A stretch of 64,000 nucleotides of DNA from Streptomyces lateritius (GTDB lineage Bacteria; Actinomycetota; Actinomycetes; Streptomycetales; Streptomycetaceae). The translations under genes and the position numbers were made by a program. The number at the start of each line of letters is the position of its first letter. Within the stretch, counting starts at the first letter, position 1. The notes below the pieces were generated by a model. That model saw nothing but the letters and a program-made list of their open reading frames with translations. It did not search any database and was not told where the DNA came from. The DNA lies in NCBI RefSeq assembly GCF_014649715.1, contig NZ_BMTO01000004.1, forward strand, positions 318,390 to 382,389, given 5' to 3'. Positions 38,046 to 49,247 of this stretch are shown piece after piece.

Positions 38046-38369
38046 GTGGCTCTTCCGCCCCTTACCCCTGAACAGCGCGCAGCCGCGCTCGAAAAGGCCG
38101 CCGCGGCTCGCCGGGAGCGGGCCGAGGTCAAGAATCGACTCAAGCACTCCGGCGCCTCCCTCCACGAGGTCATCAAGACGGGCCAGGAGAACGACGTCAT
38201 CGGCAAGATGAAGGTCTCCGCGCTGCTCGAGTCCCTGCCGGGCGTGGGCAAGGTCCGCGCCAAGCAGATCATGGAGCGGCTCGGCATCTCCGAAAGCCGT
38301 CGTGTGCGCGGTCTCGGCTCCAACCAGATCGCCTCCCTGGAGCGCGAGTTCGGCAGCACCGGCGCCTGA
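38046..38369 (+). CDS. sihF: Actinobacterial integration host factor sIHF
   Basis: sIHF is a small nucleoid-associated DNA-binding protein that affects condensation, sporulation and antibiotic production in Streptomyces. The GTG at 38046 gives 107 residues beginning [17 protein letters not shown], the family start and length. The helix-two-turns-helix region is visible as [26 protein letters not shown] precedes the start. gmk and rpoZ follow closely. Confidence 0.96.
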   Translation: MALPPLTPEQRAAALEKAAAARRERAEVKNRLKHSGASLHEVIKTGQENDVIGKMKVSALLESLPGVGKVRAKQIMERLGISESRRVRGLGSNQIASLEREFGSTGA

Positions 38370-38418
38370 TCCGGGACTGCCGTCCCAGGCATACCCGTAC
38401 AGCTGGAATAATCGCTGC

Positions 38419-38982
38419 ATGGCAGCAGAGGTACGTCCGCGGCTGACCGTGCTCTCCGGCCCCTCCGGGGTCGGCAAGAGCACGGTCGTCGCTCATATGC
38501 GCAAGGTCCACCCCGAGGTCTGGCTCTCGGTGTCGGCCACGACACGGAAGCCGCGTCCCGGCGAGCAGCACGGCGTCCACTACTTCTTCGTGGCGGACGA
38601 CGAGTTCGACAAGCTGGTCGCCAACGGAGAACTCCTCGAGTGGGCCGAGTTCGCGGGCAACCGCTACGGCACGCCGCGCCGCGCGGTCCTGGACCGCCTG
38701 GAGGCGGGCGAGCCCGTGCTGCTGGAGATCGACCTCCAGGGCGCCCGGCAGGTCAAGGACTCGATGCCCGACTCCCAGCTGGTCTTCCTGGCCCCGCCGA
38801 GCTGGGAGGAGCTGGTCCGCCGGCTCACCGGCCGCGGGACCGAGTCGCCCGAGGTCATCGAGCGCCGTCTCGAGGCCGCCAAGATCGAACTGGCCGCCGA
38901 GCCGGAGTTCGACACCACCCTGGTCAACACCTCCGTCGAGGACGTGGCGCGTGAGCTGCTAGCCTTGATGAACGTTGTTTGA
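38419..38982 (+). CDS. gmk: Guanylate kinase
   Basis: Gmk phosphorylates GMP to GDP. The 187-residue protein has the P-loop [13 protein letters not shown]-binding [11 protein letters not shown] and GVHYFFV, and [11 protein letters not shown]. The ATG at 38419 gives the family length; an upstream in-frame ATG lies inside sIHF. In a strain with relA and purine salvage in the same window it sets the GTP pool that also feeds (p)ppGpp. Confidence 0.96.
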   Translation: MAAEVRPRLTVLSGPSGVGKSTVVAHMRKVHPEVWLSVSATTRKPRPGEQHGVHYFFVADDEFDKLVANGELLEWAEFAGNRYGTPRRAVLDRLEAGEPVLLEIDLQGARQVKDSMPDSQLVFLAPPSWEELVRRLTGRGTESPEVIERRLEAAKIELAAEPEFDTTLVNTSVEDVARELLALMNVV

Positions 38983-39050
38983 TCGATTTCTGATCACCTG
39001 GATCTGATCATCCCGATCAGCTCACAGAAGTTTCTTCGGAAGGCTAGAGC

Positions 39051-39323
39051 GTGTCCTCTTCCATCACCGCGCCCGAGGGCATCATCAACCCGCCGATCGA
39101 CGAGCTGCTCGAGGCCACCGACTCGAAGTACAGCCTCGTGATCTACGCGGCCAAGCGCGCGCGCCAGATCAACGCGTACTACTCGCAGCTCGGCGAGGGC
39201 CTGCTCGAGTACGTGGGCCCGCTCGTCGACACCCACGTCCACGAGAAGCCGCTCTCGATCGCCCTGCGTGAGATCAACGCGGGTCTGCTGACCTCCGAGG
39301 CCATCGAGGGCCCGGCGCAGTAG
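39051..39323 (+). CDS. rpoZ: RNA polymerase omega subunit
   Basis: Omega assists RNA polymerase assembly around beta-prime. The 90-residue protein shows [33 protein letters not shown] and the C-terminal [13 protein letters not shown]. The start is a GTG after GGAAGG. A hairpin follows before coaBC. Confidence 0.96.
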   Translation: MSSSITAPEGIINPPIDELLEATDSKYSLVIYAAKRARQINAYYSQLGEGLLEYVGPLVDTHVHEKPLSIALREINAGLLTSEAIEGPAQ

Positions 39324-39349
39324 GCAGGCACTGTCACGTTTGTCACTCC

Positions 39350-39376
39350 AGGCCCGGCGGAACATCCGCCGGGCCT
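39350..39376 (+). terminator. Terminator after rpoZ
   Basis: A 12-bp perfect stem (39350-39361 with 39365-39376) has a three-base loop. Confidence 0.7.
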
Positions 39377-39421
39377 GTGGTGTCTCATGGAGTCGTACGC
39401 ATCCGAGCGCGGGGAGTTGAG

Positions 39422-40711
39422 TTGAGCGCCGTGGCACAGCCGAAGGTCGTCCTGGGAGTCAGCGGCGGCATCGCCGCGTACAAGGCGTGCGAGCTGCTGC
39501 GGCGGCTGACCGAGTCCGGTCACGACGTACGGGTCGTGCCGACCGAATCCGCGCTGCACTTCGTCGGCGCCGCCACCTGGTCCGCGCTCTCCGGCCACCC
39601 CGTCTCCACCGAGGTGTGGGAGTCCGTCCACGAGGTCCCGCACGTACGGATCGGGCAGGCCGCCGACCTGGTCGTCGTGGCCCCCGCCACCGCCGACATG
39701 CTCGCCAAGGCCGCCCACGGCCTCGCCGACGACCTCCTGACGAACACACTGCTCACCGCCCGCTGTCCGGTCGTCTTCGCCCCGGCGATGCACACCGAGA
39801 TGTGGGAGCACCCCGCCACCCAGGAGAACGTCGCCACGCTGCGCCGCCGCGGCGCCGTCGTCATCGAGCCCGCCGTCGGCCGCCTGACCGGCGTCGACAC
39901 CGGCAAGGGCCGGCTCCCCGAGGCCGCCGAGATCTTCGAGGTGTGCCGCAACATCCTGAATCGACACGGCCGCACCGCCGGCGCCGCCGCCCCCGACCTC
40001 GTCGGCCGCCATGTCGTGGTCAGTGCCGGAGGCACCCGCGAGCCCCTGGACCCCGTCCGCTACCTGGGCAACCGCTCCTCCGGCAAGCAGGGCTACGCGC
40101 TGGCCAGGGTCGCCGCCGCCCGGGGCGCCCGGGTCACCCTCGTCGAGGCCAACACCGGCATCCCCGACCCGGCCGGCGTCGACGTCGTCCACGTCGGCAC
40201 CGCCGTCCAGCTGCGCGAGGCCGTCCTGAAGGCCGCGGCGGACGCCGACGCCGTGGTGATGGCGGCCGCCGTCGCCGACTTCCGCCCGGCCGTCTACGCC
40301 CAGGGCAAGATCAAGAAGACGGACGACGGGGGAGCCCCCACCATCGAGCTGGTCCGGAACCCCGACATCCTCGCCGAGATCTCCGCCGACCGCGCCCTGC
40401 CCGGCCAGGTCGTCGTCGGCTTCGCCGCCGAGACCGACGACGTCCTTGCCCATGGCCGGGAGAAGCTGCGTCGCAAGGGCTGCGACCTGCTCGTGGTCAA
40501 CGAGGTCGGGGAGCGCAAGACCTTCGGCTCGGAGGAGAACGAGGCCGTGGTGCTCGCCGCGGACGGCGCGGACACGCCCGTGCCGTACGGCCCGAAGGAA
40601 GTCCTTGCGGAGATCGTCTGGGACCTCGTCGCGCCCCGCCTGCGGTCCGTTCCCGCGAACGATTCCGAGAAATCTGTCACGCGTCCGGATTTCACCGCCC
40701 CGGCCGAGTGA
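39422..40711 (+). CDS. coaBC: Bifunctional phosphopantothenoylcysteine synthetase/decarboxylase
   Basis: CoaBC couples cysteine to phosphopantothenate and decarboxylates the product in coenzyme A synthesis. The N-terminal CoaC domain has GVSGGIAAYKACELLRRL and a PAMHTEMWEHPA motif, the actinobacterial form of PAMN. The C-terminal CoaB domain has SAGGTREPLDPVRYLGNRSSGKQG and KIKK. The TTG at 39422 has GGGGAG five bases upstream; GTG at 39431 is an alternative start three codons in. Confidence 0.94.
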   Translation: MSAVAQPKVVLGVSGGIAAYKACELLRRLTESGHDVRVVPTESALHFVGAATWSALSGHPVSTEVWESVHEVPHVRIGQAADLVVVAPATADMLAKAAHGLADDLLTNTLLTARCPVVFAPAMHTEMWEHPATQENVATLRRRGAVVIEPAVGRLTGVDTGKGRLPEAAEIFEVCRNILNRHGRTAGAAAPDLVGRHVVVSAGGTREPLDPVRYLGNRSSGKQGYALARVAAARGARVTLVEANTGIPDPAGVDVVHVGTAVQLREAVLKAAADADAVVMAAAVADFRPAVYAQGKIKKTDDGGAPTIELVRNPDILAEISADRALPGQVVVGFAAETDDVLAHGREKLRRKGCDLLVVNEVGERKTFGSEENEAVVLAADGADTPVPYGPKEVLAEIVWDLVAPRLRSVPANDSEKSVTRPDFTAPAE

Positions 40712-40836
40712 AATCCCGCCATTCCGGTCCCTTCGGGCGACCGGAACAGGTGTTCGCGGCGGGCGGGCGGCCGGTTTCGGTGACACCCCGGCTCCCAGCT
40801 TGCGAGACACCTGGCCCAATGTCCGAGCACGCCGGA

Positions 40837-40842
40837 TAGACT
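40837..40842 (+). promoter_or_regulatory. Candidate -10 box of metK
   Basis: TAGACT fits the Streptomyces TAGxxT -10 pattern and lies 81 bp upstream of the metK start. No convincing -35 and no SAM riboswitch fold were seen in the 212-bp gap. Confidence 0.3.
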
Positions 40843-40923
40843 GGTCGCGGTACGACGCGGGGCGCAGCCCCCTGCCGTCCGACAATTGTTGAGCCAGCAG
40901 CCGCTGCAACCACAGGGAGCATT

Positions 40924-42132
<1,209 letters not shown>

Positions 42133-42144
42133 GCACGGTTTCTC

Positions 42145-42179
42145 GCGGAAGCCCGGCACCTGGGGTGCCGGGCTTCCGC
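42145..42179 (+). terminator. Terminator after metK
   Basis: Perfect 16-bp arms (42145-42160 and 42164-42179) with a tgg loop lie 12 bases after the stop. Confidence 0.85.
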
Positions 42180-42204
42180 ATGTCCGGCTGTCGGTGGCGT
42201 CTGG

Positions 42205-42210
42205 TAGGTA
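42205..42210 (+). promoter_or_regulatory. -10 box suggesting a leaderless priA transcript
   Basis: TAGGTA ends seven bases before the priA GTG, without a Shine-Dalgarno; TGTCCG lies 18 bases further upstream as a weak -35. Confidence 0.4.
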
Positions 42211-42217
42211 TGAGGCT

Positions 42218-44362
42218 GTGAGCAGCGAGAACGGGAAGACGCAGGGGGAGGCCGCCGAGCCGCCCGAGCAGCTCGCGCTCATCCGGGAGACCGTCCGCAA
42301 GGCGAAGGTGCCACGGGCCAAGCCCCGGACGTGGCGGGGGGCCGCGCTGGCCAAGGAGCTGCCCGTGGCCCGCGTGGTGGTCAACAAGGGCGTGCTCCAC
42401 CTCGACCAGTACTTCGACTACGCCGTGCCGGAGGAGCTGGACGCCGTCGCGCGGCCGGGGGTCCGGGTGCGCGTGCGCTTCGGCGCCGGTGCCCACCAGG
42501 TCAGGGACGGGCGGCGCGAGGGCGGCCGGCTGATCGACGGCTTCCTGGTCGAGCGGCGGGCCGAGTCGGACTACCAGGGGGCGCTGGCCGCGCTGGCCGA
42601 CGTCGTCTCTCCCGAACCGGTGCTCAGCCCCGAGCTGCTCGCCCTCGCGCGGGCGGTCGCCGACCGGTACGCGGGGAGCCTCGCCGACGTGCTCCAGCTC
42701 GCGATCCCGCCACGCAGCGCCCGCGCCGAGGCGAAGGCGTCCCCCGAGCCGCTGCCACCACCCGCCGCACCCGGGCCGGGCAGCTGGACGCGCTACGAAC
42801 GGGGCCCGGCGTTCCTGGACGCCCTCGCCGGGGGCGGGGCGCCGCGCGCGGTGTGGAACGCGCTGCCGGGACCCCACTGGGCCGAGGAGCTGGCCCGGGC
42901 GGTGGGCGCCACACTCGCCTCCGGACGGGGAGCGCTGGTCGTGGTGCCCGACGGGCGGGCCGCGGCGCGGGTGGACGGCGCCCTGAAGGCCGTCCTGGGC
43001 GAGGGGCGGCACGCCCTGCTCACGGCCGAGACGGGACCGGAGAAGCGGTACGCCCAGTGGCTCGCGGTACGGCGTGGCTCCGTGCGGGCGGTCGTCGGGA
43101 CCCGTGCGGCGATGTTCGCGCCCGTCCGGGACCTGGGACTGGTGGCCATCTGGGACGACGGGGACGGCAGCCACAGCGAACCGCACGCACCGCAGCCCCA
43201 CGCGCGTGACGTCCTGCTGCTGCGCGCCGCCCACGACCGGTGCGCCTTCCTGCTCGGCTCCACGAGCTGTACCGTCGAGGCCGCGCAGCTCGTGGAGACC
43301 GGCTGGGCCAAGCCGCTCGCGGCCGGTCGCGACCAGGTGCGGGCCGCCGCCCCGCTGGTGCGGACCGTCGGCGACACCGACCTCGCCCGCGACGAGGCCG
43401 CGCGGGCCGCCCGACTGCCCTCCCTGGCCTGGCAGGCGGTACGGGAAGGGCTGAAGACCGGCCCCGTGCTCGTCCAGGTGCCGCGGCGGGGGTACGTACC
43501 TCGGCTCGCGTGCCAGCGGTGCCGGACGCCCGCGCGCTGCCGGCACTGCGCGGGGCCGCTGGAGGCCCCGGAGCAGCAGGATCTGCGGTGCGGCTGGTGC
43601 GGGAGGGGCGCGGCCGACTGGCACTGCGTGGCATGCGGCGCCACCCGGCTGCGGGCCCAGGTCGTCGGCGCGCGCCGCACGGCGGAGGAGCTGGGCAGGG
43701 CGTTCCCCGCGGTGCCGGTACGGACATCGGGCCGCGACCACGTCCTGGACACCGTGCCCGGGCGGCCCGCCCTGGTCGTGTCCACGCCGGGCGCCGAGCC
43801 CGTCGCCGAAGGCGGCTACACCGCGGCGCTCCTCCTCGACGGCTGGGCGATGCTCTCGCGCCCCGATCTGCGCGCGGGCGAGGAAGCCCTGCGGCGCTGG
43901 ATCGACGCGGCGTCGCTGGTGCGGGGCCAGGGCGAGGGCGGCATGGTCGTGGTGGTGGCGGAGCCCACGCTGCGGCCGGTCCAGGCCCTGGTGCGGTGGG
44001 ACCCGGTCGGTCACGCCCAGCGCGAACTCGCCGAGCGGGCGGAGCTCGGCTTCCCGCCGGTGTCGCGGATGGCGGCCGTCTCCGGCCCGCCGGAGGCGGT
44101 GGAGGCGTTCCTCGCCGCGGCGGAACTGCCCGACGACGCCCAGGTGTTGGGCCCCGTGCCGTTGCCGGTCGTCCGGCCGGGGGGCCCTTTCAGGCCGGGT
44201 GATCCTCCGCCGGGGGAGCGGTGGGAGCGGGCCTTGGTCCGGGTCCCGCCGGGGAACGGGGCCGCGTTGGCGGCCGCGTTGAAGAACGCGCGGGCGGGCC
44301 GCCTGGCCCGGGGCGGCGGGGACCCGGTCCGGGTCCGGGTCGATCCGCCGGACATCGGCTGA
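42218..44362 (+). CDS. priA: Actinobacterial PriA (primosomal protein N') lacking helicase motifs
   Basis: PriA restarts stalled replication forks. The 714-residue protein keeps the N-terminal 3'-BD (ARVVVNKGVLHLDQYFDYAVPEEL) and the zinc cluster cysteines (CQRCRTPARCRHC, then CGWCGRGAADWHCVACG). The Walker A site is replaced by NALPGPHWAEEL, and the DEEH box reads WDDGDGSH, so ATP-driven unwinding is unlikely. This loss is known for actinobacterial PriA. The GTG at 42218 appears leaderless. fmt follows after a divergently oriented small gene. Confidence 0.93.
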   Translation: MSSENGKTQGEAAEPPEQLALIRETVRKAKVPRAKPRTWRGAALAKELPVARVVVNKGVLHLDQYFDYAVPEELDAVARPGVRVRVRFGAGAHQVRDGRREGGRLIDGFLVERRAESDYQGALAALADVVSPEPVLSPELLALARAVADRYAGSLADVLQLAIPPRSARAEAKASPEPLPPPAAPGPGSWTRYERGPAFLDALAGGGAPRAVWNALPGPHWAEELARAVGATLASGRGALVVVPDGRAAARVDGALKAVLGEGRHALLTAETGPEKRYAQWLAVRRGSVRAVVGTRAAMFAPVRDLGLVAIWDDGDGSHSEPHAPQPHARDVLLLRAAHDRCAFLLGSTSCTVEAAQLVETGWAKPLAAGRDQVRAAAPLVRTVGDTDLARDEAARAARLPSLAWQAVREGLKTGPVLVQVPRRGYVPRLACQRCRTPARCRHCAGPLEAPEQQDLRCGWCGRGAADWHCVACGATRLRAQVVGARRTAEELGRAFPAVPVRTSGRDHVLDTVPGRPALVVSTPGAEPVAEGGYTAALLLDGWAMLSRPDLRAGEEALRRWIDAASLVRGQGEGGMVVVVAEPTLRPVQALVRWDPVGHAQRELAERAELGFPPVSRMAAVSGPPEAVEAFLAAAELPDDAQVLGPVPLPVVRPGGPFRPGDPPPGERWERALVRVPPGNGAALAAALKNARAGRLARGGGDPVRVRVDPPDIG

Positions 44363-44376
44363 GGCCGCGAACGGCT

Positions 44377-44406
44377 CGGCCGCCCGACCCCTGCGGGGGG
44401 CGGCCG
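44377..44406. terminator. Hairpin between convergent priA and the HTH gene
   Basis: A 9-bp stem (44377-44385 with 44398-44406) and a 12-base loop lie between two convergent stops. Confidence 0.55.
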
Positions 44407-44418
44407 GAGGGGGGCGCG

Positions 44419-45000
<582 letters not shown>

Positions 45001-45110
45001 TCAATCTCTCTTGACCAACGCGCTACCCGTGGTCAGGTCACGCTGCGGGGGCGTACACGCATATGCGCGGGGCGCTCATGCCGACGTACGCCCCCTCACG
45101 CATCCCCCTC

Positions 45111-45116
45111 TAGACT
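45111..45116 (+). promoter_or_regulatory. Candidate -10 box of fmt
   Basis: TAGACT matches the TAGxxT pattern and lies 47 bp upstream of the fmt ATG. The -35 is not clear. Confidence 0.3.
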
Positions 45117-45163
45117 GGTGCGTTGCCCGTGATCCGCCCCGACAGACAGGCAGTCAGCCACCG

Positions 45164-46120
45164 ATGAAGCTCGTCTTCGCAGGCACCCCCGAGGTCGCCG
45201 TACCCGCTCTTGACGCCCTGCTCGCCTCCGGCCGGCACGAGGTGGCGGCCGTCGTCACCCGCCCGGACGCCCCCGCGGGCCGCGGCCGGCGTCTGGTCGC
45301 GAGTCCGGTCGCCGAGCGGGCGGAGGAGGCGGGGATCGAGGTGCTCAAGCCGTCGAAGCCGCGTGACGAGGAGTTCCTCGCGCGGCTGCGCGAGATCGCC
45401 CCGGACTGCTGCCCGGTCGTCGCCTACGGGGCGCTGCTGCCCCGGGTCGCCCTCGACATCCCCACCCACGGCTGGGTCAACCTGCACTTCTCCCTGCTGC
45501 CGGCCTGGCGCGGCGCGGCGCCCGTGCAGCACGCGGTGATGGCGGGCGACGAGGTGACGGGCGCGACGACGTTCCAGATCGAGGAGGGGCTCGACTCGGG
45601 TCCCGTCTACGGCGTGATCACCGAGGACGTCCGACCCACCGACACCAGCGGCGACCTGCTGACCCGGCTCGCCTTCGCCGGCGCCGGTCTGCTGGCCGCG
45701 ACGATGGACGGCATCGAGGACGGCACCCTGAAGCCGGTCCCGCAACCCGCCGAGGGCATCACGCTGGCCCCCAAGATCCAGGTCGAGGACGCGCACGTGG
45801 ACTGGAAGGCCCCGGCCCTGCGCGTGGACCGGGTGGTGCGCGGCTGCACCCCCGCCCCCGGCGCCTGGACCGTCTTCCGCGGCGAGCGCCTCAAGCTGAT
45901 CCAGGCCGCGCCGGTGCCCGACCGCACCGACCTGGCGCCCGGCGAGCTCGCGGCCGGCAAGAACAACGTCTTCGTCGGCACCGGCTCGTACGCGGTGGAA
46001 CTGCTCTGGGTCCAGCCGCAGGGCAAGAAGCCGATGAAGGCGGCGGACTGGGCGCGCGGCGTACGGATCGCCCCGGGCGAACGCGTGGGCGGCACGGACC
46101 TGGACGTCCCCCGTACCTAG
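45164..46120 (+). CDS. fmt: Methionyl-tRNA formyltransferase
   Basis: Fmt formylates initiator Met-tRNA. The 318-residue protein has [16 protein letters not shown], the catalytic [17 protein letters not shown] with Asn and His, EGLDSGPV with Asp, and a C-terminal OB domain. Its TAG stop directly abuts a MITE-like repeat copy. The following genes rsmB and rpe run in the same direction but are separated from fmt by the repeat and a minus-strand gene. Confidence 0.97.
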   Translation: MKLVFAGTPEVAVPALDALLASGRHEVAAVVTRPDAPAGRGRRLVASPVAERAEEAGIEVLKPSKPRDEEFLARLREIAPDCCPVVAYGALLPRVALDIPTHGWVNLHFSLLPAWRGAAPVQHAVMAGDEVTGATTFQIEEGLDSGPVYGVITEDVRPTDTSGDLLTRLAFAGAGLLAATMDGIEDGTLKPVPQPAEGITLAPKIQVEDAHVDWKAPALRVDRVVRGCTPAPGAWTVFRGERLKLIQAAPVPDRTDLAPGELAAGKNNVFVGTGSYAVELLWVQPQGKKPMKAADWARGVRIAPGERVGGTDLDVPRT

Positions 46121-46281
46121 CCCGTGTCCGTGAAGTCCCGCCTGGCTCGCGACGCCTGGCACGCACGCTCCTGAGTTGTCGGGAGCCCCGTACGAGGGTG
46201 ATCCTCCGCCTCGCGATCGCACGCACCGGACGCCGCGGGCCCTGCCCTGCGGGCGGACGGCGCTACTTTCCAGACACGACC
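46121..46281 (-). mobile_element. MITE-like dispersed repeat, copy 1 (inverted orientation)
   Basis: About 161 bp directly after the fmt stop codon. In reverse complement it aligns along its whole length with the repeats at 52301 and 55800. Imperfect terminal inverted repeats are visible: cccgtgtccgtgaagtcccg at the left and, reading inward from the right, gtcgtgtctggaaagtagcg. It has no coding capacity; translations of it are common as spurious proteins in Streptomyces annotations. Confidence 0.85.
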
Positions 46282-46306
46282 GAGGGGGTGCCGACGTCCC
46301 GGGCCG

Positions 46307-46618
46307 TCACGCCGTCTCCTCGACGGGCTCCGCGTTCACGGCCCGCCTCCAGAGCCTTGCGTGCCACTCGTTGGCGTCGGGAGCGGGCGGGGTGGTCAGG
46401 ACCGGGTTCGGTCCGCTCTCGATGAGATGCAGCAGGGACCAGGCGACGCCGTAGCAGTCGTCGGGGCCGAAGCAGGTGACGAGCGCCGCGGCCTCCTCCG
46501 CCGTCACCGGCCGGGAGATCGTCTCCAGCTGCTTGACGCGCCTGTCGATCTCCTCCTCGCTCGCGTCCCAGTCGGGGAGGGGGCCGTCCGCGACGAACGC
46601 CTGCACTTCGGGTCTCAT
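46307..46618 (-). CDS. Small conserved Streptomyces protein of unknown function
   Basis: This 103-residue protein is soluble and acidic, with EVQAFVADGPLPDWDASEEE at the start and a WSLLHLIESGPNPVL segment. I recognise it as a conserved small Streptomyces hypothetical and cannot assign a function. It is bounded by the MITE-like repeat downstream and the rsmB promoter upstream. Confidence 0.75.
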   Translation of the reverse strand: MRPEVQAFVADGPLPDWDASEEEIDRRVKQLETISRPVTAEEAAALVTCFGPDDCYGVAWSLLHLIESGPNPVLTTPPAPDANEWHARLWRRAVNAEPVEETA

Positions 46619-46770
46619 GACCGGATGATCGCGTGCCTCCGGCGCTCGGGCAAGACGTACCGGCCGGGCTCCGAGCAGGCCGGGAGCGGTTGGGACGGCC
46701 GGTGGTGCGGCTCGGGGGAGGGCTTAGGCTGAGAGGGTTCGACCGTCTCACTTCGTCAGCGGAGCACCTT

Positions 46771-48204
46771 TTGAGCGAGCAGGCACGTCGCCGTCCCCCC
46801 AAGCCGTACCGGCGTCCCAAGAAGGACCCCGTCCGGATGCTCGCCTTCGAGGCGCTCAGGGCCGTCGACGAGCGGGACGCGTACGCGAACCTGGTGCTGC
46901 CCCCGCTGCTGAAGAAGGCGCGGGAGAACGGTGACTTCGACACGCGGGACGCGGCGCTCGCGACGGAGCTGGTGTACGGGACGCTGCGCCGACAGGGGAC
47001 GTACGACGCGATCGTCGCGGCCTGCATCGACCGGCCGCTGCGCGAGGTCGACCCCCCGGTTCTCGACGTACTGACGCTCGGGGCCCACCAGCTGCTCGGC
47101 ACGCGCATTCCCACCCACGCGGCGGTCTCCGCGAGCGTGGAGCTCGCGCGGGTCGTGCTCGGGGACGGGCGGGCCAAGTTCGTGAACGCCGTTCTGCGGA
47201 AGATCTCGCAGGACGACTTCGACACCTGGGTCGCGCGGGTCGCCCCGCCGTACGAGGACGACGCCGAGGACCACCTCGCGATCGTCCACTCCCACCCCCG
47301 CTGGGTGGTCACCGCGCTGTGGGACGCCCTCGGGGGCGGACGGGCCGGGATCGAGGACCTGCTGGAGGCCGACAACGAGCGGCCCGAGGTCACACTGGTG
47401 GCCCGCCCCGGGCGGTCCACGCCGCAGGAGCTGACCGAGGTGCTCGGCGAGGACACGGTGCTGCCCGGACGCTGGTCGCCCTACGCGGTACGACTGGCCG
47501 AGGGCGGCGAACCGGGCGCGATCGAGGCGGTCCGCGAGGGACGGGCGGGCGTCCAGGACGAGGGCAGCCAGCTGGTAGCCGTCGCCCTGGCCGACGCGCC
47601 TCTCGAAGGCCGTGACGAGCGCTGGCTCGACGGCTGCGCCGGGCCCGGCGGCAAGGCCGCGCTGCTCGGCGCCCTCGCCGCGCAGCGCGGGGCCACCCTG
47701 CTCGCCTCGGAGAAGCAGCCGCACCGCGCCCGGCTCGTCGAACGCGCGCTGGCCGGCAACCCCGGCCCGTACCAGGTCATCGCCGCCGACGGCACCCGCC
47801 CGCCGTGGCGGCCCGGCTCCTTCGACCGTGTGCTCATGGACGTGCCGTGCTCGGGGCTCGGGGCGCTGCGCCGTCGGCCGGAGGCCCGCTGGCGCCGCCG
47901 CCCGGAGGACCTGGAGGGCTTCGCCCCGCTCCAGCGCGGACTGCTGCGGGAGGCGCTGCGGGCGGTGCGCGTCGGCGGTGTCGTCGGCTACGCGACCTGC
48001 TCACCGCACCTGGCCGAGACCCGGGTGGTCGTCGAGGACGTCCTGAAGGGCCGCGGCGGCCCGGCCGTCGAGGCGGAGTGGATCGACGGCCGTCCGCTGA
48101 TGGCGGGTGTCCCCGGACTCGGCGACGGACCGGACGTCCAGCTGTGGCCGCATCTGCACGGGACCGACGCGATGTACATGGCCCTGCTGCGACGTACGGC
48201 CTGA
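46771..48204 (+). CDS. rsmB: 16S rRNA (cytosine-C5)-methyltransferase RsmB (Fmu)
   Basis: RsmB methylates C967 (E. coli numbering) of 16S rRNA. The 477-residue protein has an N-terminal NusB-like RNA-binding domain ([20 protein letters not shown]), the SAM site [10 protein letters not shown], and the two Cys motifs [15 protein letters not shown] and VGYATCSPH. The TTG at 46771 has GGAG seven bases upstream. A TAGGCT at 46725-46730 may be its -10. Confidence 0.95.
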   Translation: MSEQARRRPPKPYRRPKKDPVRMLAFEALRAVDERDAYANLVLPPLLKKARENGDFDTRDAALATELVYGTLRRQGTYDAIVAACIDRPLREVDPPVLDVLTLGAHQLLGTRIPTHAAVSASVELARVVLGDGRAKFVNAVLRKISQDDFDTWVARVAPPYEDDAEDHLAIVHSHPRWVVTALWDALGGGRAGIEDLLEADNERPEVTLVARPGRSTPQELTEVLGEDTVLPGRWSPYAVRLAEGGEPGAIEAVREGRAGVQDEGSQLVAVALADAPLEGRDERWLDGCAGPGGKAALLGALAAQRGATLLASEKQPHRARLVERALAGNPGPYQVIAADGTRPPWRPGSFDRVLMDVPCSGLGALRRRPEARWRRRPEDLEGFAPLQRGLLREALRAVRVGGVVGYATCSPHLAETRVVVEDVLKGRGGPAVEAEWIDGRPLMAGVPGLGDGPDVQLWPHLHGTDAMYMALLRRTA

Positions 48205-48374
48205 GGCTTCTCGCGGGTCCGACGGACTCCGAGGGCTCCGGCGGGCTCCGCCGAACGGCGAAAACGCCCGAATGTCCGGGCTGTGACGCCCGCCGGAGCC
48301 CGGCCGCCGGACCGGATGTGAACCGAAACCGGTCCGCGGCAAAGAAGTGCCCAAGAACATGGCAGGCTTGGCAC

Positions 48375-49058
48375 ATGGCGCAGATCAATCCCAGCATCCT
48401 GTCCGCAGACTTCGCCCGCCTCGCCGAGGAGGCGAAGGCCGTCGAGGGTGCCGACTGGCTGCACGTCGACGTGATGGACAACCACTTCGTGCCGAACCTG
48501 ACGCTCGGCGTGCCGATCGTCGAGTCGCTCAGCCGTGCCACGGACACCCCGCTGGACTGTCACCTCATGATCGAGGATCCCGACCGCTGGGCCCCCCAGT
48601 ACGTCGAGGCCGGCGCCGGCTCCGTCACCTTCCACGTGGAGGCGGCCGCCGCCCCCGTGCGGCTGGCGCGCGAGATCCGGGCCAAGGGGGCGCGGGCGTC
48701 GATGGCGCTGAAGCCCGCGACGCCGATCGAGCCGTACGAGGACCTGCTCCCCGAGCTGGACATGCTGCTGATCATGACCGTCGAGCCCGGCTTCGGCGGT
48801 CAGGCCTTCCTCGACATCATGCTGCCGAAGATCCGCCGGACCCGTGAGCTGATCTCCAAGCACGGTCTGGAGCTGTGGCTCCAGGTCGACGGCGGCGTCT
48901 CGGAGTCCACCATCGAGCGCTGCGCCGAGGCCGGTGCCGACGTCTTCGTGGCGGGCTCGGCGGTCTACGGGGCGGCGGATCCGGCCGACGCGGTCCGCTC
49001 GCTGCGCGCCAAGGCCGACTCCGCGACCGCCTCGGCGGCTTGGGCGTGTGGCCACTGA
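48375..49058 (+). CDS. rpe: Ribulose-phosphate 3-epimerase
   Basis: Rpe interconverts ribulose 5-phosphate and xylulose 5-phosphate in the pentose phosphate pathway. The 227-residue TIM barrel shows [31 protein letters not shown] (metal-binding His and Asp), [20 protein letters not shown] and VDGGV. The ATG at 48375 gives normal length. Confidence 0.97.
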   Translation: MAQINPSILSADFARLAEEAKAVEGADWLHVDVMDNHFVPNLTLGVPIVESLSRATDTPLDCHLMIEDPDRWAPQYVEAGAGSVTFHVEAAAAPVRLAREIRAKGARASMALKPATPIEPYEDLLPELDMLLIMTVEPGFGGQAFLDIMLPKIRRTRELISKHGLELWLQVDGGVSESTIERCAEAGADVFVAGSAVYGAADPADAVRSLRAKADSATASAAWACGH

Positions 49059-49247
49059 GCCTCGGGCAGATGAACGCGATCCGTCGGCGGGTCGACAGGA
49101 CTGATCAAGGGCCGCCGGATCTGACAGGATGAACGGTGAGTCGAGAGTGTGAACAGCGCTGACTCGGCCAACGGTGGTTGAGCGGTTGAGAGCAGTGCGT
49201 GAGCAGTTCGTGAGCAGCGGTACGTGAAGAGCAGTGAGGAGATCGCG

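Noticed and set aside
40712..40923. A SAM riboswitch before metK.
   Set aside because: No SAM-I or SAM-II core elements or matching stems were seen in the 212 bp.
46121..46124. CTAG target-site duplications flanking the repeats.
   Set aside because: YTAG is present at the stop-codon side of all three copies but no matching tetramer was found at the other ends, so duplication is not claimed.
46176..46454. Possible small proteins across the repeat copies (also 52347-52973 and 55796-56101).
   Set aside because: They are translations of the MITE-like repeat in several frames and both orientations, and differ between copies.
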